From Thermaceae bacterium (GTDB lineage: Bacteria > Deinococcota > Deinococci > Deinococcales > Marinithermaceae): a DNA stretch of 64,000 nucleotides. How positions within the stretch are numbered: the stretch's first letter is position 1; each line of letters opens with the position of its first letter. The DNA lies in contig JAMOUW010000054.1 in NCBI GenBank assembly GCA_027067955.1, positions 1 through 64,000 on the forward strand. Direction: 5' to 3'. Under the pieces are notes generated by a model. It ran no database searches, was not told the DNA's origin, and worked only from the letters and a program-made list of their open reading frames with translations. The translations under genes were made by a program, and so were the position numbers. Below are positions 37,772-45,736 of this stretch, piece by piece.

Positions 37772-38360
37772 CCTCCACCAGCAGCACCGGCAATCCTCCG
37801 GGCGCGGCATATGCGGCCATACGGCCCCAGGGTACGCTGCGAGTCCAGACCGGCAGATAATCGTGCTCGCTCAGACGCCCTACCTCGGCGGCGGCGTCGC
37901 GGACGCTGAGCGCCAGCATTGCCGGGGTGTCCAGGTCGGGCGCGAACGCCAGCACGATCCGCCCCCCGCCGGGGTGTTCCAGCTCCGCCCAGCCGGTGTC
38001 GGCTTCCGAAAAGATTTCGCGCATGCCCAGCTGGTGCTCGTACCAGGAGAGGCTTGCCGGCAGGTCCACCACCGGTATTACCGGGCCCAGTACCCGCCCC
38101 TGCCCCCTGGAGACCGCAGCTCGGGGCGGCGGCTCGTGGCGCAGGGGGTTTCCTTCCATGTCTTCGCGCGGGCCCATGCCGTCCAGAACCGGCACCAGCA
38201 GCGGCTGCGACGCGGCTTCCAGGCGGAGCTCCGGACCTCTTGCGGGAATCAGGCGGGCGTGGGGATTGTCCAGCTCGCAGAGAGCAAAGCCCAGCACCTG
38301 GAAGAAACCCAGGTCCGCCGTGAGATCAGGGGTGGCCAGGTGCAGGGTGTGCAGCCCCAT
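37752..38360 (-). CDS. Glyoxalase-fold (VOC) protein
   Basis: 202 residues with two VOC-like modules. The first starts MGLHTLHLATPDLTADLGFFQVLGF; the second, from about 95, has VIPVVDLPASLSWYEHQLGM, TGWAELEHPGG and APGGLPVLLVEAN. His/Glu positions compatible with metal binding are present (HTLH, ELE). The reaction is unknown: VOC members include dioxygenases, glyoxalases and antibiotic-binding proteins. TAGCAT 6 nt upstream of the ATG marks a leaderless start. Confidence 0.82.
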   Translation of the reverse strand: MGLHTLHLATPDLTADLGFFQVLGFALCELDNPHARLIPARGPELRLEAASQPLLVPVLDGMGPREDMEGNPLRHEPPPRAAVSRGQGRVLGPVIPVVDLPASLSWYEHQLGMREIFSEADTGWAELEHPGGGRIVLAFAPDLDTPAMLALSVRDAAAEVGRLSEHDYLPVWTRSVPWGRMAAYAAPGGLPVLLVEANSSSD

Positions 38361-38366
38361 GGGTTC

Positions 38367-38372
38367 ATGCTA
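38367..38372 (-). promoter_or_regulatory. -10 box of the VOC gene, leaderless
   Basis: Minus-strand TAGCAT ends 6 nt before the ATG at 38360. Confidence 0.45.
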
Positions 38373-38384
38373 GCGATAAATGAT

Positions 38385-38408
38385 GAGCGCTCCCAGGTGG
38401 GAGCGCTC
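38385..38408 (-). terminator. Terminator of the TRAP permease gene
   Basis: A perfect 10-bp stem (38385-38394 with 38399-38408) and a 4-nt loop. On the minus strand it is followed by ATCATTTATC, only moderately T-rich. It lies 22 nt after the permease stop. Confidence 0.65.
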
Positions 38409-38429
38409 GTAAAGACAATGGAGCCTGCT

Positions 38430-40886
38430 TCAGGCGGCTTCTTCTTCCGTTTCGCGACCCATCCGCGCCCGCTGGCTCACGAATACGGCGGCGATGAGGA
38501 TGGCGGCGATGGCCGCGTAAGCCAGGTCGGGGTTGCCGTCGAGGACGTGCAGCCCCAGGGTGTTGCGCAGGAAGTCAGGCAGGTTGGCCAGCCAGTCGAT
38601 GCCGATGGCGTGCAGCATTCGCTGGGTGGTGAAAAGCAGGAAAGAGGCCAGCAGCAGCCCGATGCGTTCGGGCCAGTTGGCACGCGTCAGCCACCAGCCC
38701 TGGGTTCCGGCTACGAATAGGAGCATAGCCACCAGGGCCGTGAATACGACGTAGACGATATATGCCCAGTGCCCTTCAGGATGGATAAGCAGCAGCGCCG
38801 GTTTGAAGAAGAAGATGAAGGGCAGAATGGCGGTTCGCATGTCGTATATGAATCCCTGAATACCGGTTTTGATGGGGTCGCTGCGGGCGATCGCAGCGGC
38901 GGCATAGGCGGCGAGACCGACCGGCGGGGTATCGTCGGCGAGGATGCCGAAGTAGAAGACGAAGAGGTGTACGGCCACTATGGGCACGGCGAACTCGGCC
39001 TTGTCGGCCAGATTGGCGATTACCGGTGCGATCAGCGAGGCCATGACGATGTAGTTCGCGGTGGTGGGCAACCCCATGCCCAGCACCAGGCTGGCGACTG
39101 CGGAGATAAGCAGCACCAGCATGATGTTGCCGCCGGACATGGCCTCGACGATGTCGGCGAGGCCGAAGCCGAGGCCGGTCATGGTCACGATGCCCACTAT
39201 GATTCCCGCAGAGGCGGTAGCGATGGCGATCGAGGTCATGTTGCGGGCGCCGCCCTCGAAACCCTGCACGATGTCGATAAAGCCTTCCCATAACCCCTTG
39301 AGCGTACCGGCACCGATGTCGCTGTGCTTGGCCCGCAGGGCGAGCACCCACTCCTGTACTACGAATACCGCCAGGGCTATGGGCACCGCGTATTCAAACT
39401 CCATGCGGAAGTACTGCTTGAAGGCAAGCATGAGCCCCATGGGTACGATGTAATCGGCAAAGTTGCCCTTGTCGCCGCGCACTGCCAGGGCGATCCGCTG
39501 CATGACGATCATGCCGATCATCATGAACATGGCGTTGAGCGCCGAGCGTTCCGGGGTGTGGCGCAGACCCACCAGCTCGTACATCAGCCAGCCCACCGGG
39601 ATCAGGTACTGGGCTCCCGAGAAGAAGGTGGACCAGAAGGGCGGTAACTCGCTCTTGGGCAGGCCCTTGAGTCCCAGCTTGAGGGCTTCCAGGTGCACCA
39701 CGTAGAAGAGACCGATATACGAGAGCACTGCGGGTACCGCGGCGTAGATGATCAGCTTGTAATAGGGCAGGTCGAGAAACTCGGCCATGATGAAGGCCGC
39801 CGCGCCCATTACCGGTGGCATCAGCTGTCCGTTGGTGGACGAGCCCACCTCGGTGGCACCGGCTTTTTCGGGCGGATAGCCTACCTTTTTCATCAGCGGG
39901 ATGGTGAAGGTACCGGTGGTCACCACGTTGGCTATCGAGGAGCCCGAGATGATGCCGGTGAGCATGCTACCCACCACCGCCGCCTTGGCCGGACCGCCGC
40001 GGTAGGTGCCCAGACCCGAGTAGGCAAGATCCACGAAGTACTTACCCGCCCCTGCCTTGTCAAGCAGGGCTCCGAAGAGCACGAAAAGGAATACGAAGCG
40101 CGCGGAAACCTGGATCGGGGTTCCCCAGATGCCCTCGGTGGTCAGGTACAGCTGTTCGACGATGCGCTTCCAGGGGTACCCGGAATGCAGATAAATGATG
40201 TCGGGGAGCTCGATGGGGATGATGCCCTTGGGACCGGTGACCCCGTAGAGGATGAGCACGCCGGATATGGCCAGGAGCGCAACGCCGACGACGCGAATGG
40301 TGGCCAGGAAGAGTGCTGCGAGGGCGATGGTTCCCATCACTATATCTGTGGTATTGGCCACGCCTCCGCGCTGGAGGACGATACCTTCGAAGTCGTAGAT
40401 GATGTACAACGCTCCGGCCAGGCCCATGGCCAGCACCGCCCAGTCGACCCAGGGGATGCGGTCGCGCGGGGCCTTCTTGGGGGTGAAGTACCAGATCACG
40501 GCCCCTGCCAGCAGGGTCGCCAGGGCGATCCAGATAAAGTATGCTCCGCTGGTGAGAATATTGAGCACTACCCCGGCCGCCAGCACCACCACGGCGGCGT
40601 CCCGGGGAGGGTTCTTGGAGGGGTAGGCCAGGAACGCGAGCGCAAAGGCGAACGCCAGGTGAGTAGACCCCAGTATGAGAATGTCCAGGTTGCCCTTCCA
40701 GGTCGCCCAGACCTGGAAGGCGCTCCAGGCGACCGCTATCAGGAATATTAGCCATTTCTGCCAGGGGGATTGGGGATCGCGTGCGCCATATTCGACCTCC
40801 TGCATCAGCTCGACGGCCTTATCCAGGTCGCCGGTGTCGCCTGCTGGCATGGGGTCGGTGCGGATATCGGATTCTTCCGGTTTCAT
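38430..40886 (-). CDS. TRAP transporter fused permease (4TM-12TM, TAXI type)
   Basis: 818 residues with roughly 17-20 membrane helices. The N-terminal part is the small (DctQ-like) subunit and the rest is the large (DctM-like) subunit, fused in one chain as is usual for TAXI-type TRAP systems. DctM-like motifs: SGSSIANVVTTGTFTIPLMKK, GSSTNGQLMPPVMGAAAFIMAE in pieces, GMGLPTTANYIV and ADDTPPVGLAAYAAAAIA. It imports an organic acid or amino acid with the ion gradient. The ATG at 40886 has GAGGTG upstream. It is downstream of the receptor gene, separated by a stem-loop. Confidence 0.93.
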   Translation of the reverse strand: MKPEESDIRTDPMPAGDTGDLDKAVELMQEVEYGARDPQSPWQKWLIFLIAVAWSAFQVWATWKGNLDILILGSTHLAFAFALAFLAYPSKNPPRDAAVVVLAAGVVLNILTSGAYFIWIALATLLAGAVIWYFTPKKAPRDRIPWVDWAVLAMGLAGALYIIYDFEGIVLQRGGVANTTDIVMGTIALAALFLATIRVVGVALLAISGVLILYGVTGPKGIIPIELPDIIYLHSGYPWKRIVEQLYLTTEGIWGTPIQVSARFVFLFVLFGALLDKAGAGKYFVDLAYSGLGTYRGGPAKAAVVGSMLTGIISGSSIANVVTTGTFTIPLMKKVGYPPEKAGATEVGSSTNGQLMPPVMGAAAFIMAEFLDLPYYKLIIYAAVPAVLSYIGLFYVVHLEALKLGLKGLPKSELPPFWSTFFSGAQYLIPVGWLMYELVGLRHTPERSALNAMFMMIGMIVMQRIALAVRGDKGNFADYIVPMGLMLAFKQYFRMEFEYAVPIALAVFVVQEWVLALRAKHSDIGAGTLKGLWEGFIDIVQGFEGGARNMTSIAIATASAGIIVGIVTMTGLGFGLADIVEAMSGGNIMLVLLISAVASLVLGMGLPTTANYIVMASLIAPVIANLADKAEFAVPIVAVHLFVFYFGILADDTPPVGLAAYAAAAIARSDPIKTGIQGFIYDMRTAILPFIFFFKPALLLIHPEGHWAYIVYVVFTALVAMLLFVAGTQGWWLTRANWPERIGLLLASFLLFTTQRMLHAIGIDWLANLPDFLRNTLGLHVLDGNPDLAYAAIAAILIAAVFVSQRARMGRETEEEAA

Positions 40887-40950
40887 AGATCACCTCGCAA
40901 TGGGACTGGGACAAACTCGACTCGTCTGTACGTTCTAACAGTATACAAAT

Positions 40951-40974
40951 ACCCCCGGCCGCAAGGCCGGGGGT
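40951..40974 (-). terminator. Intercistronic stem-loop between receptor and permease genes
   Basis: A perfect 10-bp stem (40951-40960 with 40965-40974) closed by a GCAA tetraloop, and followed on the minus strand by ATTTGTATACTGTT. It may be a leaky terminator or an mRNA-stabilising 3' end that keeps receptor expression above permease expression. TATACT at 40940-40945 could restart transcription of the permease. Confidence 0.65.
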
Positions 40975-40994
40975 CGTGATGGCGATGCTGACTG

Positions 40995-41981
40995 CTAGTC
41001 GATGGGTTTGGCGGCGTCGGGAATGGCGATGCCTTCTTCCTGGAAGAACTTGGCCGCGCCCTTGTGCAGCGGGATGGGCATCCCGTCGAGGGCCTTCTTC
41101 ACGGAGAAGTGCTGAGCGATGACGGGCTTGATGGCCTTGAACTGGTTGACCTTCTCCTTGAAGACCAGCTTGGCGATCTGGTAGACCACGTTCGCGTCCA
41201 GGTCGGCGGAGGCGGCCAGGGTGGCCTTCACGGCGACGGTCTGGAAGGGCTTGTCCTGACCCTTGTAGGAGCCCGCGGGGATGATGATCTCGGCGTAGAA
41301 GGGGTACTTCTTCTTGAGGAAGTCGATCTTGGCGAACTCGATGGGCAGGAAGACGATGTCGGTGGTCAGCGCGGCCTGGGCGATGGCGCTGGAGCCCACG
41401 CCGGCGGTGTAGAACATCGCGTCGATACGGCCGTCCTGGAGCAGCTGGGCGGCCTGCTTGGGCTTACCGCGTACGGCGGTGCCGAGGTCGCTGAAGGTGA
41501 GGCCGTAGGCCTCGAGCACCTGCTTGGCGTTCTGCTCGACGCCCGAGCCGATGTCACCCACGTAGACCTTCTTGCCCTTGAAATCGGCGATCGTGGTGAT
41601 GCCCGAGTCCTTGCGCGCGAATACGTGCACCGGCTCCGGGTAGATGGTGGCCATGCCGCGCAGCTTGTCGGCGGGGGTGCCGATGAACTTCTTGACGACG
41701 ATGCCGTTAAAGGCGTAGTAGGCGATGTCGTTCTGGATCATCGTCATCTGCAGGTCGCCGGTCTGGATCGCGCCAGCGTTATAGACCGAGCCGCCGGTGG
41801 AGATGGCGTTGGCCTTAACGTCGGGCAGGTTCTCGTTGATAATCTTCGCGATGCCGACGGCAGTGGGGTAGTAGGTACCCGTGGTGCCGCCGGATCCGAT
41901 GGTGACAAAGGTTTTGGCCGAGGCGCCTATGGCGAGGGCCAGACCCAGTACTGCAGCGAGGATCAACTTGCTATTCTTCAT
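40995..41981 (-). CDS. TAXI-family TRAP solute receptor
   Basis: 328 residues, periplasmic. Signal peptide of about 22 residues (ending AIGASA). TAXI hallmarks: TIGSGGTTGTYYPTAVGIAKIIN at the mature N-terminus, VYVGDIGSGVEQNAKQVLEAYG and GKPKQAAQLLQDGRIDAMFYTAGVG in pieces. A T. thermophilus relative of known structure binds glutamate or glutamine; the ligand here is unproven. AAGGAGG precedes the ATG by 8 nt. It is transcribed from a strong-looking promoter, with the permease gene downstream. Confidence 0.93.
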   Translation of the reverse strand: MKNSKLILAAVLGLALAIGASAKTFVTIGSGGTTGTYYPTAVGIAKIINENLPDVKANAISTGGSVYNAGAIQTGDLQMTMIQNDIAYYAFNGIVVKKFIGTPADKLRGMATIYPEPVHVFARKDSGITTIADFKGKKVYVGDIGSGVEQNAKQVLEAYGLTFSDLGTAVRGKPKQAAQLLQDGRIDAMFYTAGVGSSAIAQAALTTDIVFLPIEFAKIDFLKKKYPFYAEIIIPAGSYKGQDKPFQTVAVKATLAASADLDANVVYQIAKLVFKEKVNQFKAIKPVIAQHFSVKKALDGMPIPLHKGAAKFFQEEGIAIPDAAKPID

Positions 41982-42023
41982 GCGCTTACCTCCTTGGCGA
42001 TATTCTTGGCATTGCCAGTATTT

Positions 42024-42052
42024 ACTTTAGCGCGTGAGGATGAGAGGGTCAA
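42024..42052 (-). promoter_or_regulatory. Promoter of the TAXI receptor gene
   Basis: Minus-strand TTGACC (42047-42052), a 17-bp spacer and TAAAGT (42024-42029). The predicted leader is about 35 nt and contains AAGGAGG. Confidence 0.75.
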
Positions 42053-42317
42053 TTCGTTTAGGTTTAGGTGCGCATAGATTAACCTGCATATGTACGAGCA
42101 ATTCCGATGCAGACCGCAACCTGGCGGTCGGCCGTACTCAGGCGGAGCTCATCGTGCTCAGCGCGGGCTCATGAATATCTAGCAAAATTCGCGCCGCCAT
42201 CCGTCCGCGAAAACAGGATTCGGTATAACTATGCGTCTGCGGGCGGCTGCCTCTTTTATTTTCGCCTTCGTTGTGCCAGATTATGGGGTAGTCGAACGAC
42301 CCTCCCGAGGAGGCGGC
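42053..42317. other. Divergent control region before the M29 peptidase gene
   Basis: No gene. TATAAC at 42224-42229 is the best -10-like box for the rightward genes. TTTAGG occurs twice near 42057-42068. A Shine-Dalgarno GAGGAGG (42307-42313) precedes the ATG at 42318. Confidence 0.45.
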
Positions 42318-43340
42318 ATGAACCGACAACGAATCATAGACGCGATTGATCTTGCTCACCGAATCGTCCGGCAGCACCTCAACGTGCGACCGGGCGAAAA
42401 TGTTTTGATAGTGGCCGATCCCGAAACCGAAATGGAGATCTACCTGGCGCTTGCGGGTGCGGTGCAGGCGGTAGGGGCCGAGTTCACGGTTTCGCTGATG
42501 CCCACCCGCGGCCGGGATCGCGCAACCTACCTGACGCGCCCCATCGAAAAGGCCCTGGACGCTTCTGACGTTCTCATCGGGGTGACCAAGGCTTCGGGCG
42601 CGCCTACTTACGCCCGCAAGGTGGCGCAGCTGCTGAGCGCTGGTAAGATCCGGGCGCTCTCGATGGTCATGCGCGAGCTCGACAACTACCTGAAGGGTGC
42701 GGCCACGGCGGACTATGAAGAGCTCGAAGACCTCGGTCAGCGGGTGGCCGGGTTGTGGGCGCAGGCGGAGGAGATCCGCATCCAAACCCCGCGCGGCAGC
42801 GATTTTCGCGCCGGCGTGACCAAGGAGCCGGTTATGGGGCAGCCGGTCATCGTCGAGTGCGGCCTGGCCCGCGAGCCCGGGCGCGAAGCGGCCTTCTCCG
42901 ACGGCGAGGTCTCCCAGCGCCCGCGCGCCGGGACGGCCGAGGGCAAGCTCGTCATCGACGGCCCGGTGGCGGGCATGCGCGGCCTCGACCCCTTCGAGGT
43001 GGAGGTCGAAAGCGGCGAGGTGGTGCGCATCGCCGGTGGCGGCAATCGCACCCGTCAGCTGGCCTCGGTCTTCGCGCGCCTGCCGTGCGCCAAGCACATC
43101 GCCGAGATCGGCCTGGGGCTCAACCCCGAAGCGCTCCACAACGGCGACTTCGAGGAGGAGAAGAAGGCCCAGGGGAACGTGCACGTGGCCCTGGGGGACG
43201 ACATCTTCTACGGCGGCTCCCACGGTTGCGACATTCACTGGGACATGGTGCTCTACGACGCCACCGTCTGGCTCGACGACTTCCCCCTCTTCAAGGAGGG
43301 CAAGCTGCAGTCGAAGGAAGTCCTCGAGGCGGCGCGCTAG
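42318..43340 (+). CDS. M29-type aminopeptidase / NicX-like metalloenzyme
   Basis: 340 residues. The thermophilic aminopeptidase T (M29) fold also includes NicX-type 2,5-dihydroxypyridine dioxygenases. The C-terminal half has the family's metal-binding elements: HIAEIGLGLNPEAL (Glu), HVALGDDIFYGG and SHGCDIHWDMVLYDATVW (His/Asp). The protein is about 70 residues shorter than classic aminopeptidase T, so peptidase activity is not assured. The start is fixed by GAGGAGG and MNRQRIIDA; the frame extends upstream but without family similarity. It precedes a CoA-transferase gene by 12 nt, which suggests a shared catabolic role. Confidence 0.8.
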   Translation: MNRQRIIDAIDLAHRIVRQHLNVRPGENVLIVADPETEMEIYLALAGAVQAVGAEFTVSLMPTRGRDRATYLTRPIEKALDASDVLIGVTKASGAPTYARKVAQLLSAGKIRALSMVMRELDNYLKGAATADYEELEDLGQRVAGLWAQAEEIRIQTPRGSDFRAGVTKEPVMGQPVIVECGLAREPGREAAFSDGEVSQRPRAGTAEGKLVIDGPVAGMRGLDPFEVEVESGEVVRIAGGGNRTRQLASVFARLPCAKHIAEIGLGLNPEALHNGDFEEEKKAQGNVHVALGDDIFYGGSHGCDIHWDMVLYDATVWLDDFPLFKEGKLQSKEVLEAAR

Positions 43341-43352
43341 GGGGTGTGTGGA

Positions 43353-44561
43353 GTGGGAGCGCTGGACGGCCTCGTTGTGCTGGATCTCTCCCGCATCCTG
43401 GCGGGGCCCTACGCCACCCAGATGCTTGCAGATCTGGGTGCTGAGGTATGGAAGGTGGAGTCGCCCTGGGGCGACGACACCCGGCGCTGGGGGCCGCCGT
43501 TCCAGGAGGGGGAAAGCGCCTATTTTCTCTCCGCGAACCGGGGCAAGAAGAGCCTGGCTGTCAACCTCAAGGATCCCGAGGGTCAGCGGATCGTGCGCCG
43601 CCTGGCGGAGCGGGCGGACGTGCTGGTAGAAAACTTCAAGGCCGGAGATCTTGCCCGCTACGGTCTCGACTATGCGAGCCTGGAAAAGCTGAACCCGCGC
43701 CTGGTCTATGCTTCCATCACCGGTTTCGGGCAGACGGGCCCGCGCGCCACCGAACCCGGCTACGACGCCGCGCTGCAGGGAATGACCGGGATCATGAGCG
43801 TCACCGGCGAGCCCGACGGGCCGCCGGTGAAGGTGGGCGTCGCCTGGATTGACGTGCTCACCGGTCTCACTGCCGCGGTGGGCATTCTTGCCGCTTTGCG
43901 CGAGCGCGACGCCAGCGGCCGCGGGCAGCACCTTGACCTGGCCCTCTTCGACGTTGGCGTAGCGGCGATGGTCAACCAGGCGCAGGCCTTCCTGATGTCC
44001 GGCCGGGCCCCGACCCGGATGGGCAACGCCCACCCCCAGATCGTTCCCTACCAGGCATTCCGGGCCCGGGACAAGTGGTTCATCCTGGCGGTGGGTAACG
44101 ACACCCAGTTTCAGCGTTTGGTGGAAGCGCTGGGACGGCCTGACCTGGGTAGCGACGAGCGTTACCGCACCAACGCCGGGCGGGTGGAGCACCGCCGGGA
44201 GTTGGTCGCGGAGCTGGAGGGCATCTTCAACCAGCGCGACCGGGAAGTCTGGCTCGAGCTCCTGCGCGCCGCCGGAGTTCCCGTTACCCCGGTGAACGAC
44301 GTAGGTGAAGCGCTGGCCGATCCTCAGGCCGGGGCCAGGGGGCTGCTGTGGGAGCTGCCCCATGCCCGGCTGGGCCCCACCCCGCTTCTGGCCAGCCCCT
44401 TGCAGCATATGAGCCGCACCCCCGCCGCCCCTACCGTGGCCCCGCCGCTGCTGGGGCAGCACACCCGTGCGGTACTGGCCGCTGCGTTGGGGATGACAGT
44501 GGACGAGCTTGACGGGCTGGAGTCGGCGGGGGTGATAGGGAAAAGCGGAGCCGCCGGCTGA
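43353..44561 (+). CDS. Class III CoA-transferase (CaiB/BaiF family)
   Basis: About 402 residues. CaiB/BaiF features: VLDLSRILAGPYATQMLADLGAEVWKVE at the N-terminus (in pieces), FLSANRGKKSLAVNLK, VENFKAG, ITGFGQTGP, and the catalytic Asp in GYDAALQGMTG. It moves CoA between organic acids by way of an aspartyl thioester. Substrate unknown; the neighbouring TAXI-TRAP importer and M29/NicX-like gene hint at organic-acid catabolism (inference). Start choice is weak: GTG at 43353 gives the usual MGALDGL opening; a GTG at 43344 adds three residues. Confidence 0.9.
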   Translation: MGALDGLVVLDLSRILAGPYATQMLADLGAEVWKVESPWGDDTRRWGPPFQEGESAYFLSANRGKKSLAVNLKDPEGQRIVRRLAERADVLVENFKAGDLARYGLDYASLEKLNPRLVYASITGFGQTGPRATEPGYDAALQGMTGIMSVTGEPDGPPVKVGVAWIDVLTGLTAAVGILAALRERDASGRGQHLDLALFDVGVAAMVNQAQAFLMSGRAPTRMGNAHPQIVPYQAFRARDKWFILAVGNDTQFQRLVEALGRPDLGSDERYRTNAGRVEHRRELVAELEGIFNQRDREVWLELLRAAGVPVTPVNDVGEALADPQAGARGLLWELPHARLGPTPLLASPLQHMSRTPAAPTVAPPLLGQHTRAVLAAALGMTVDELDGLESAGVIGKSGAAG

Positions 44562-44664
44562 TAGGAGGTGGCAACTGGCGCAGCGTCCGGACCGCTGGTT
44601 GAACAAAGCCGCGACCTTATCTTTCTAATGGAAACTGCAGGGTTAAAAAATACTTAGCCCGATA

Positions 44665-45639
44665 TTAAGCCGTATCACCCTGTTCGTCGCGGGGCAGGGC
44701 GGTTTTGAGAGTCCGCCCCAAAGCTTCACCGGGGGTCTCTCCCTCGCCGCGCTCGGCTCTAGTTTCGCGCTCGAGCCAAACTGTCATTTTTCCTCCGGCA
44801 TCCCTGCCAAAGAGTATTCCCCGCCAGCCCCCCTCCAGCAGTTCTTCCAGCGTTTCCCCCAGCGACCCGGCTTCATACCCCAGCTCCGCAAAAGCCGCAG
44901 CCGCCGCGACCGGCCAGTCGGCCACGAACCCCTGCAGTGCCGCCAGCAAGCCGTAGGCGGGGTCGCGCTGCTCCATGGCGCCCCCGCTGGCGAAGTAGCG
45001 CTCGAGCACGTGAAGCCAGTCGCCCCTGCGGCTGGCTCCCGCCATGGCGGCGTAAGCGGCGTCGAGATCGCGCGGGTGATATTTGCGGTAACGGTTTTCG
45101 TGCACCACCAGCGCTTCGGGCAGGCGCGGCCGCGGGGAGGGGTCTTCGGCGGGCACCCCCACTACCAGGCCGCTTACGGGGACGGTTCCCCTTGGCAGCT
45201 CCAGGAGCCGGGCGACCTCGAGCGGCTGGTTCAACAGGCCCCCGATCCAGCAGGTGCCGTAGCCGAGTGCTTCGGCGGCCACGGCCAGGTGCGCGCCCGC
45301 CAGGGCGGCGTCCACGAGGGCGAAGTGCAGCCCCGTACGCGGCCAGCGCGCCATCGTTTTGCCGCGGTGAATCAGCAGCTGCTCGAGACGGTACACGTCG
45401 GCCAGGGGTATGAATAGTTCGGCGGCGCTGACCACGTGCTCCTGGCCGCCTGCCAGACGGGCCAGCTCGCGCCGCAGCCCGGGATCGCTGACGCGCAGGA
45501 TGGAGTAAAGCTGGGCGCCGGCATCGGTGGGGGCCTGACGGGCGGCAGCGAGGATCTTCTTCAGGTCGCCTTCCGGGACCGGACCGCCCTTAAAGCGCCG
45601 CAGCGAGCGGCGTTCCAGCATGCGCGCTAACAGGTCCAT
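44665..45639 (-). CDS. Nitroreductase with C-terminal extension
   Basis: 324 residues. The first 190 or so form an FMN nitroreductase domain: ERRSLRRFKGGPVP (FMN-phosphate Arg/Ser), AARQAPTDAGAQLYSILRV, DAALAGAHLAVAAEALGYGTCWIGG and PVSGLVVGVPAE. Residues about 205-324 are an extra region, unusual for NfsA/NfrA proteins, with helices (LHVLERYFASGGAMEQRDP) and a strand-rich end (GWRGILFGRDAGGKMTVWLERE in pieces). It likely reduces quinones, flavins or nitro compounds with NAD(P)H. TAGGCT 6 nt upstream marks a leaderless start. Confidence 0.85.
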   Translation of the reverse strand: MDLLARMLERRSLRRFKGGPVPEGDLKKILAAARQAPTDAGAQLYSILRVSDPGLRRELARLAGGQEHVVSAAELFIPLADVYRLEQLLIHRGKTMARWPRTGLHFALVDAALAGAHLAVAAEALGYGTCWIGGLLNQPLEVARLLELPRGTVPVSGLVVGVPAEDPSPRPRLPEALVVHENRYRKYHPRDLDAAYAAMAGASRRGDWLHVLERYFASGGAMEQRDPAYGLLAALQGFVADWPVAAAAAFAELGYEAGSLGETLEELLEGGWRGILFGRDAGGKMTVWLERETRAERGEGETPGEALGRTLKTALPRDEQGDTA

Positions 45640-45645
45640 GCCCCC

Positions 45646-45651
45646 AGCCTA
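45646..45651 (-). promoter_or_regulatory. -10 box of the nitroreductase gene, leaderless
   Basis: Minus-strand TAGGCT ends 6 nt before the ATG at 45639. Confidence 0.4.
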
Positions 45652-45696
45652 ACCGACCGGGTACACACGCCCCATGTCAGCGCGTATTCCTCTCTG

Positions 45697-45702
45697 TATA
45701 AT
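45697..45702 (+). promoter_or_regulatory. -10 box of the pnt operon
   Basis: A perfect TATAAT about 34 nt before the pntA1 ATG. Here a leader with GAGGGGG is predicted, unlike the leaderless neighbours. The -35 is weak (TGTCAG at 45675-45680). Confidence 0.5.
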
Positions 45703-45736
45703 CCATTAGGTTAATGCCGATGTGAGGGGGAAAGAC

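Noticed and set aside
39693-40751. 352-residue ORF antisense to the TRAP permease
   Set aside because: It is a His/Gly-rich shadow of membrane-helix codons, with no domain.
42138-44606. 822-residue ORF antisense to the M29 and CoA-transferase genes
   Set aside because: It spans two well-supported genes and their intergenic region on the other strand. The composition is typical of antisense reading of GC-rich codons.
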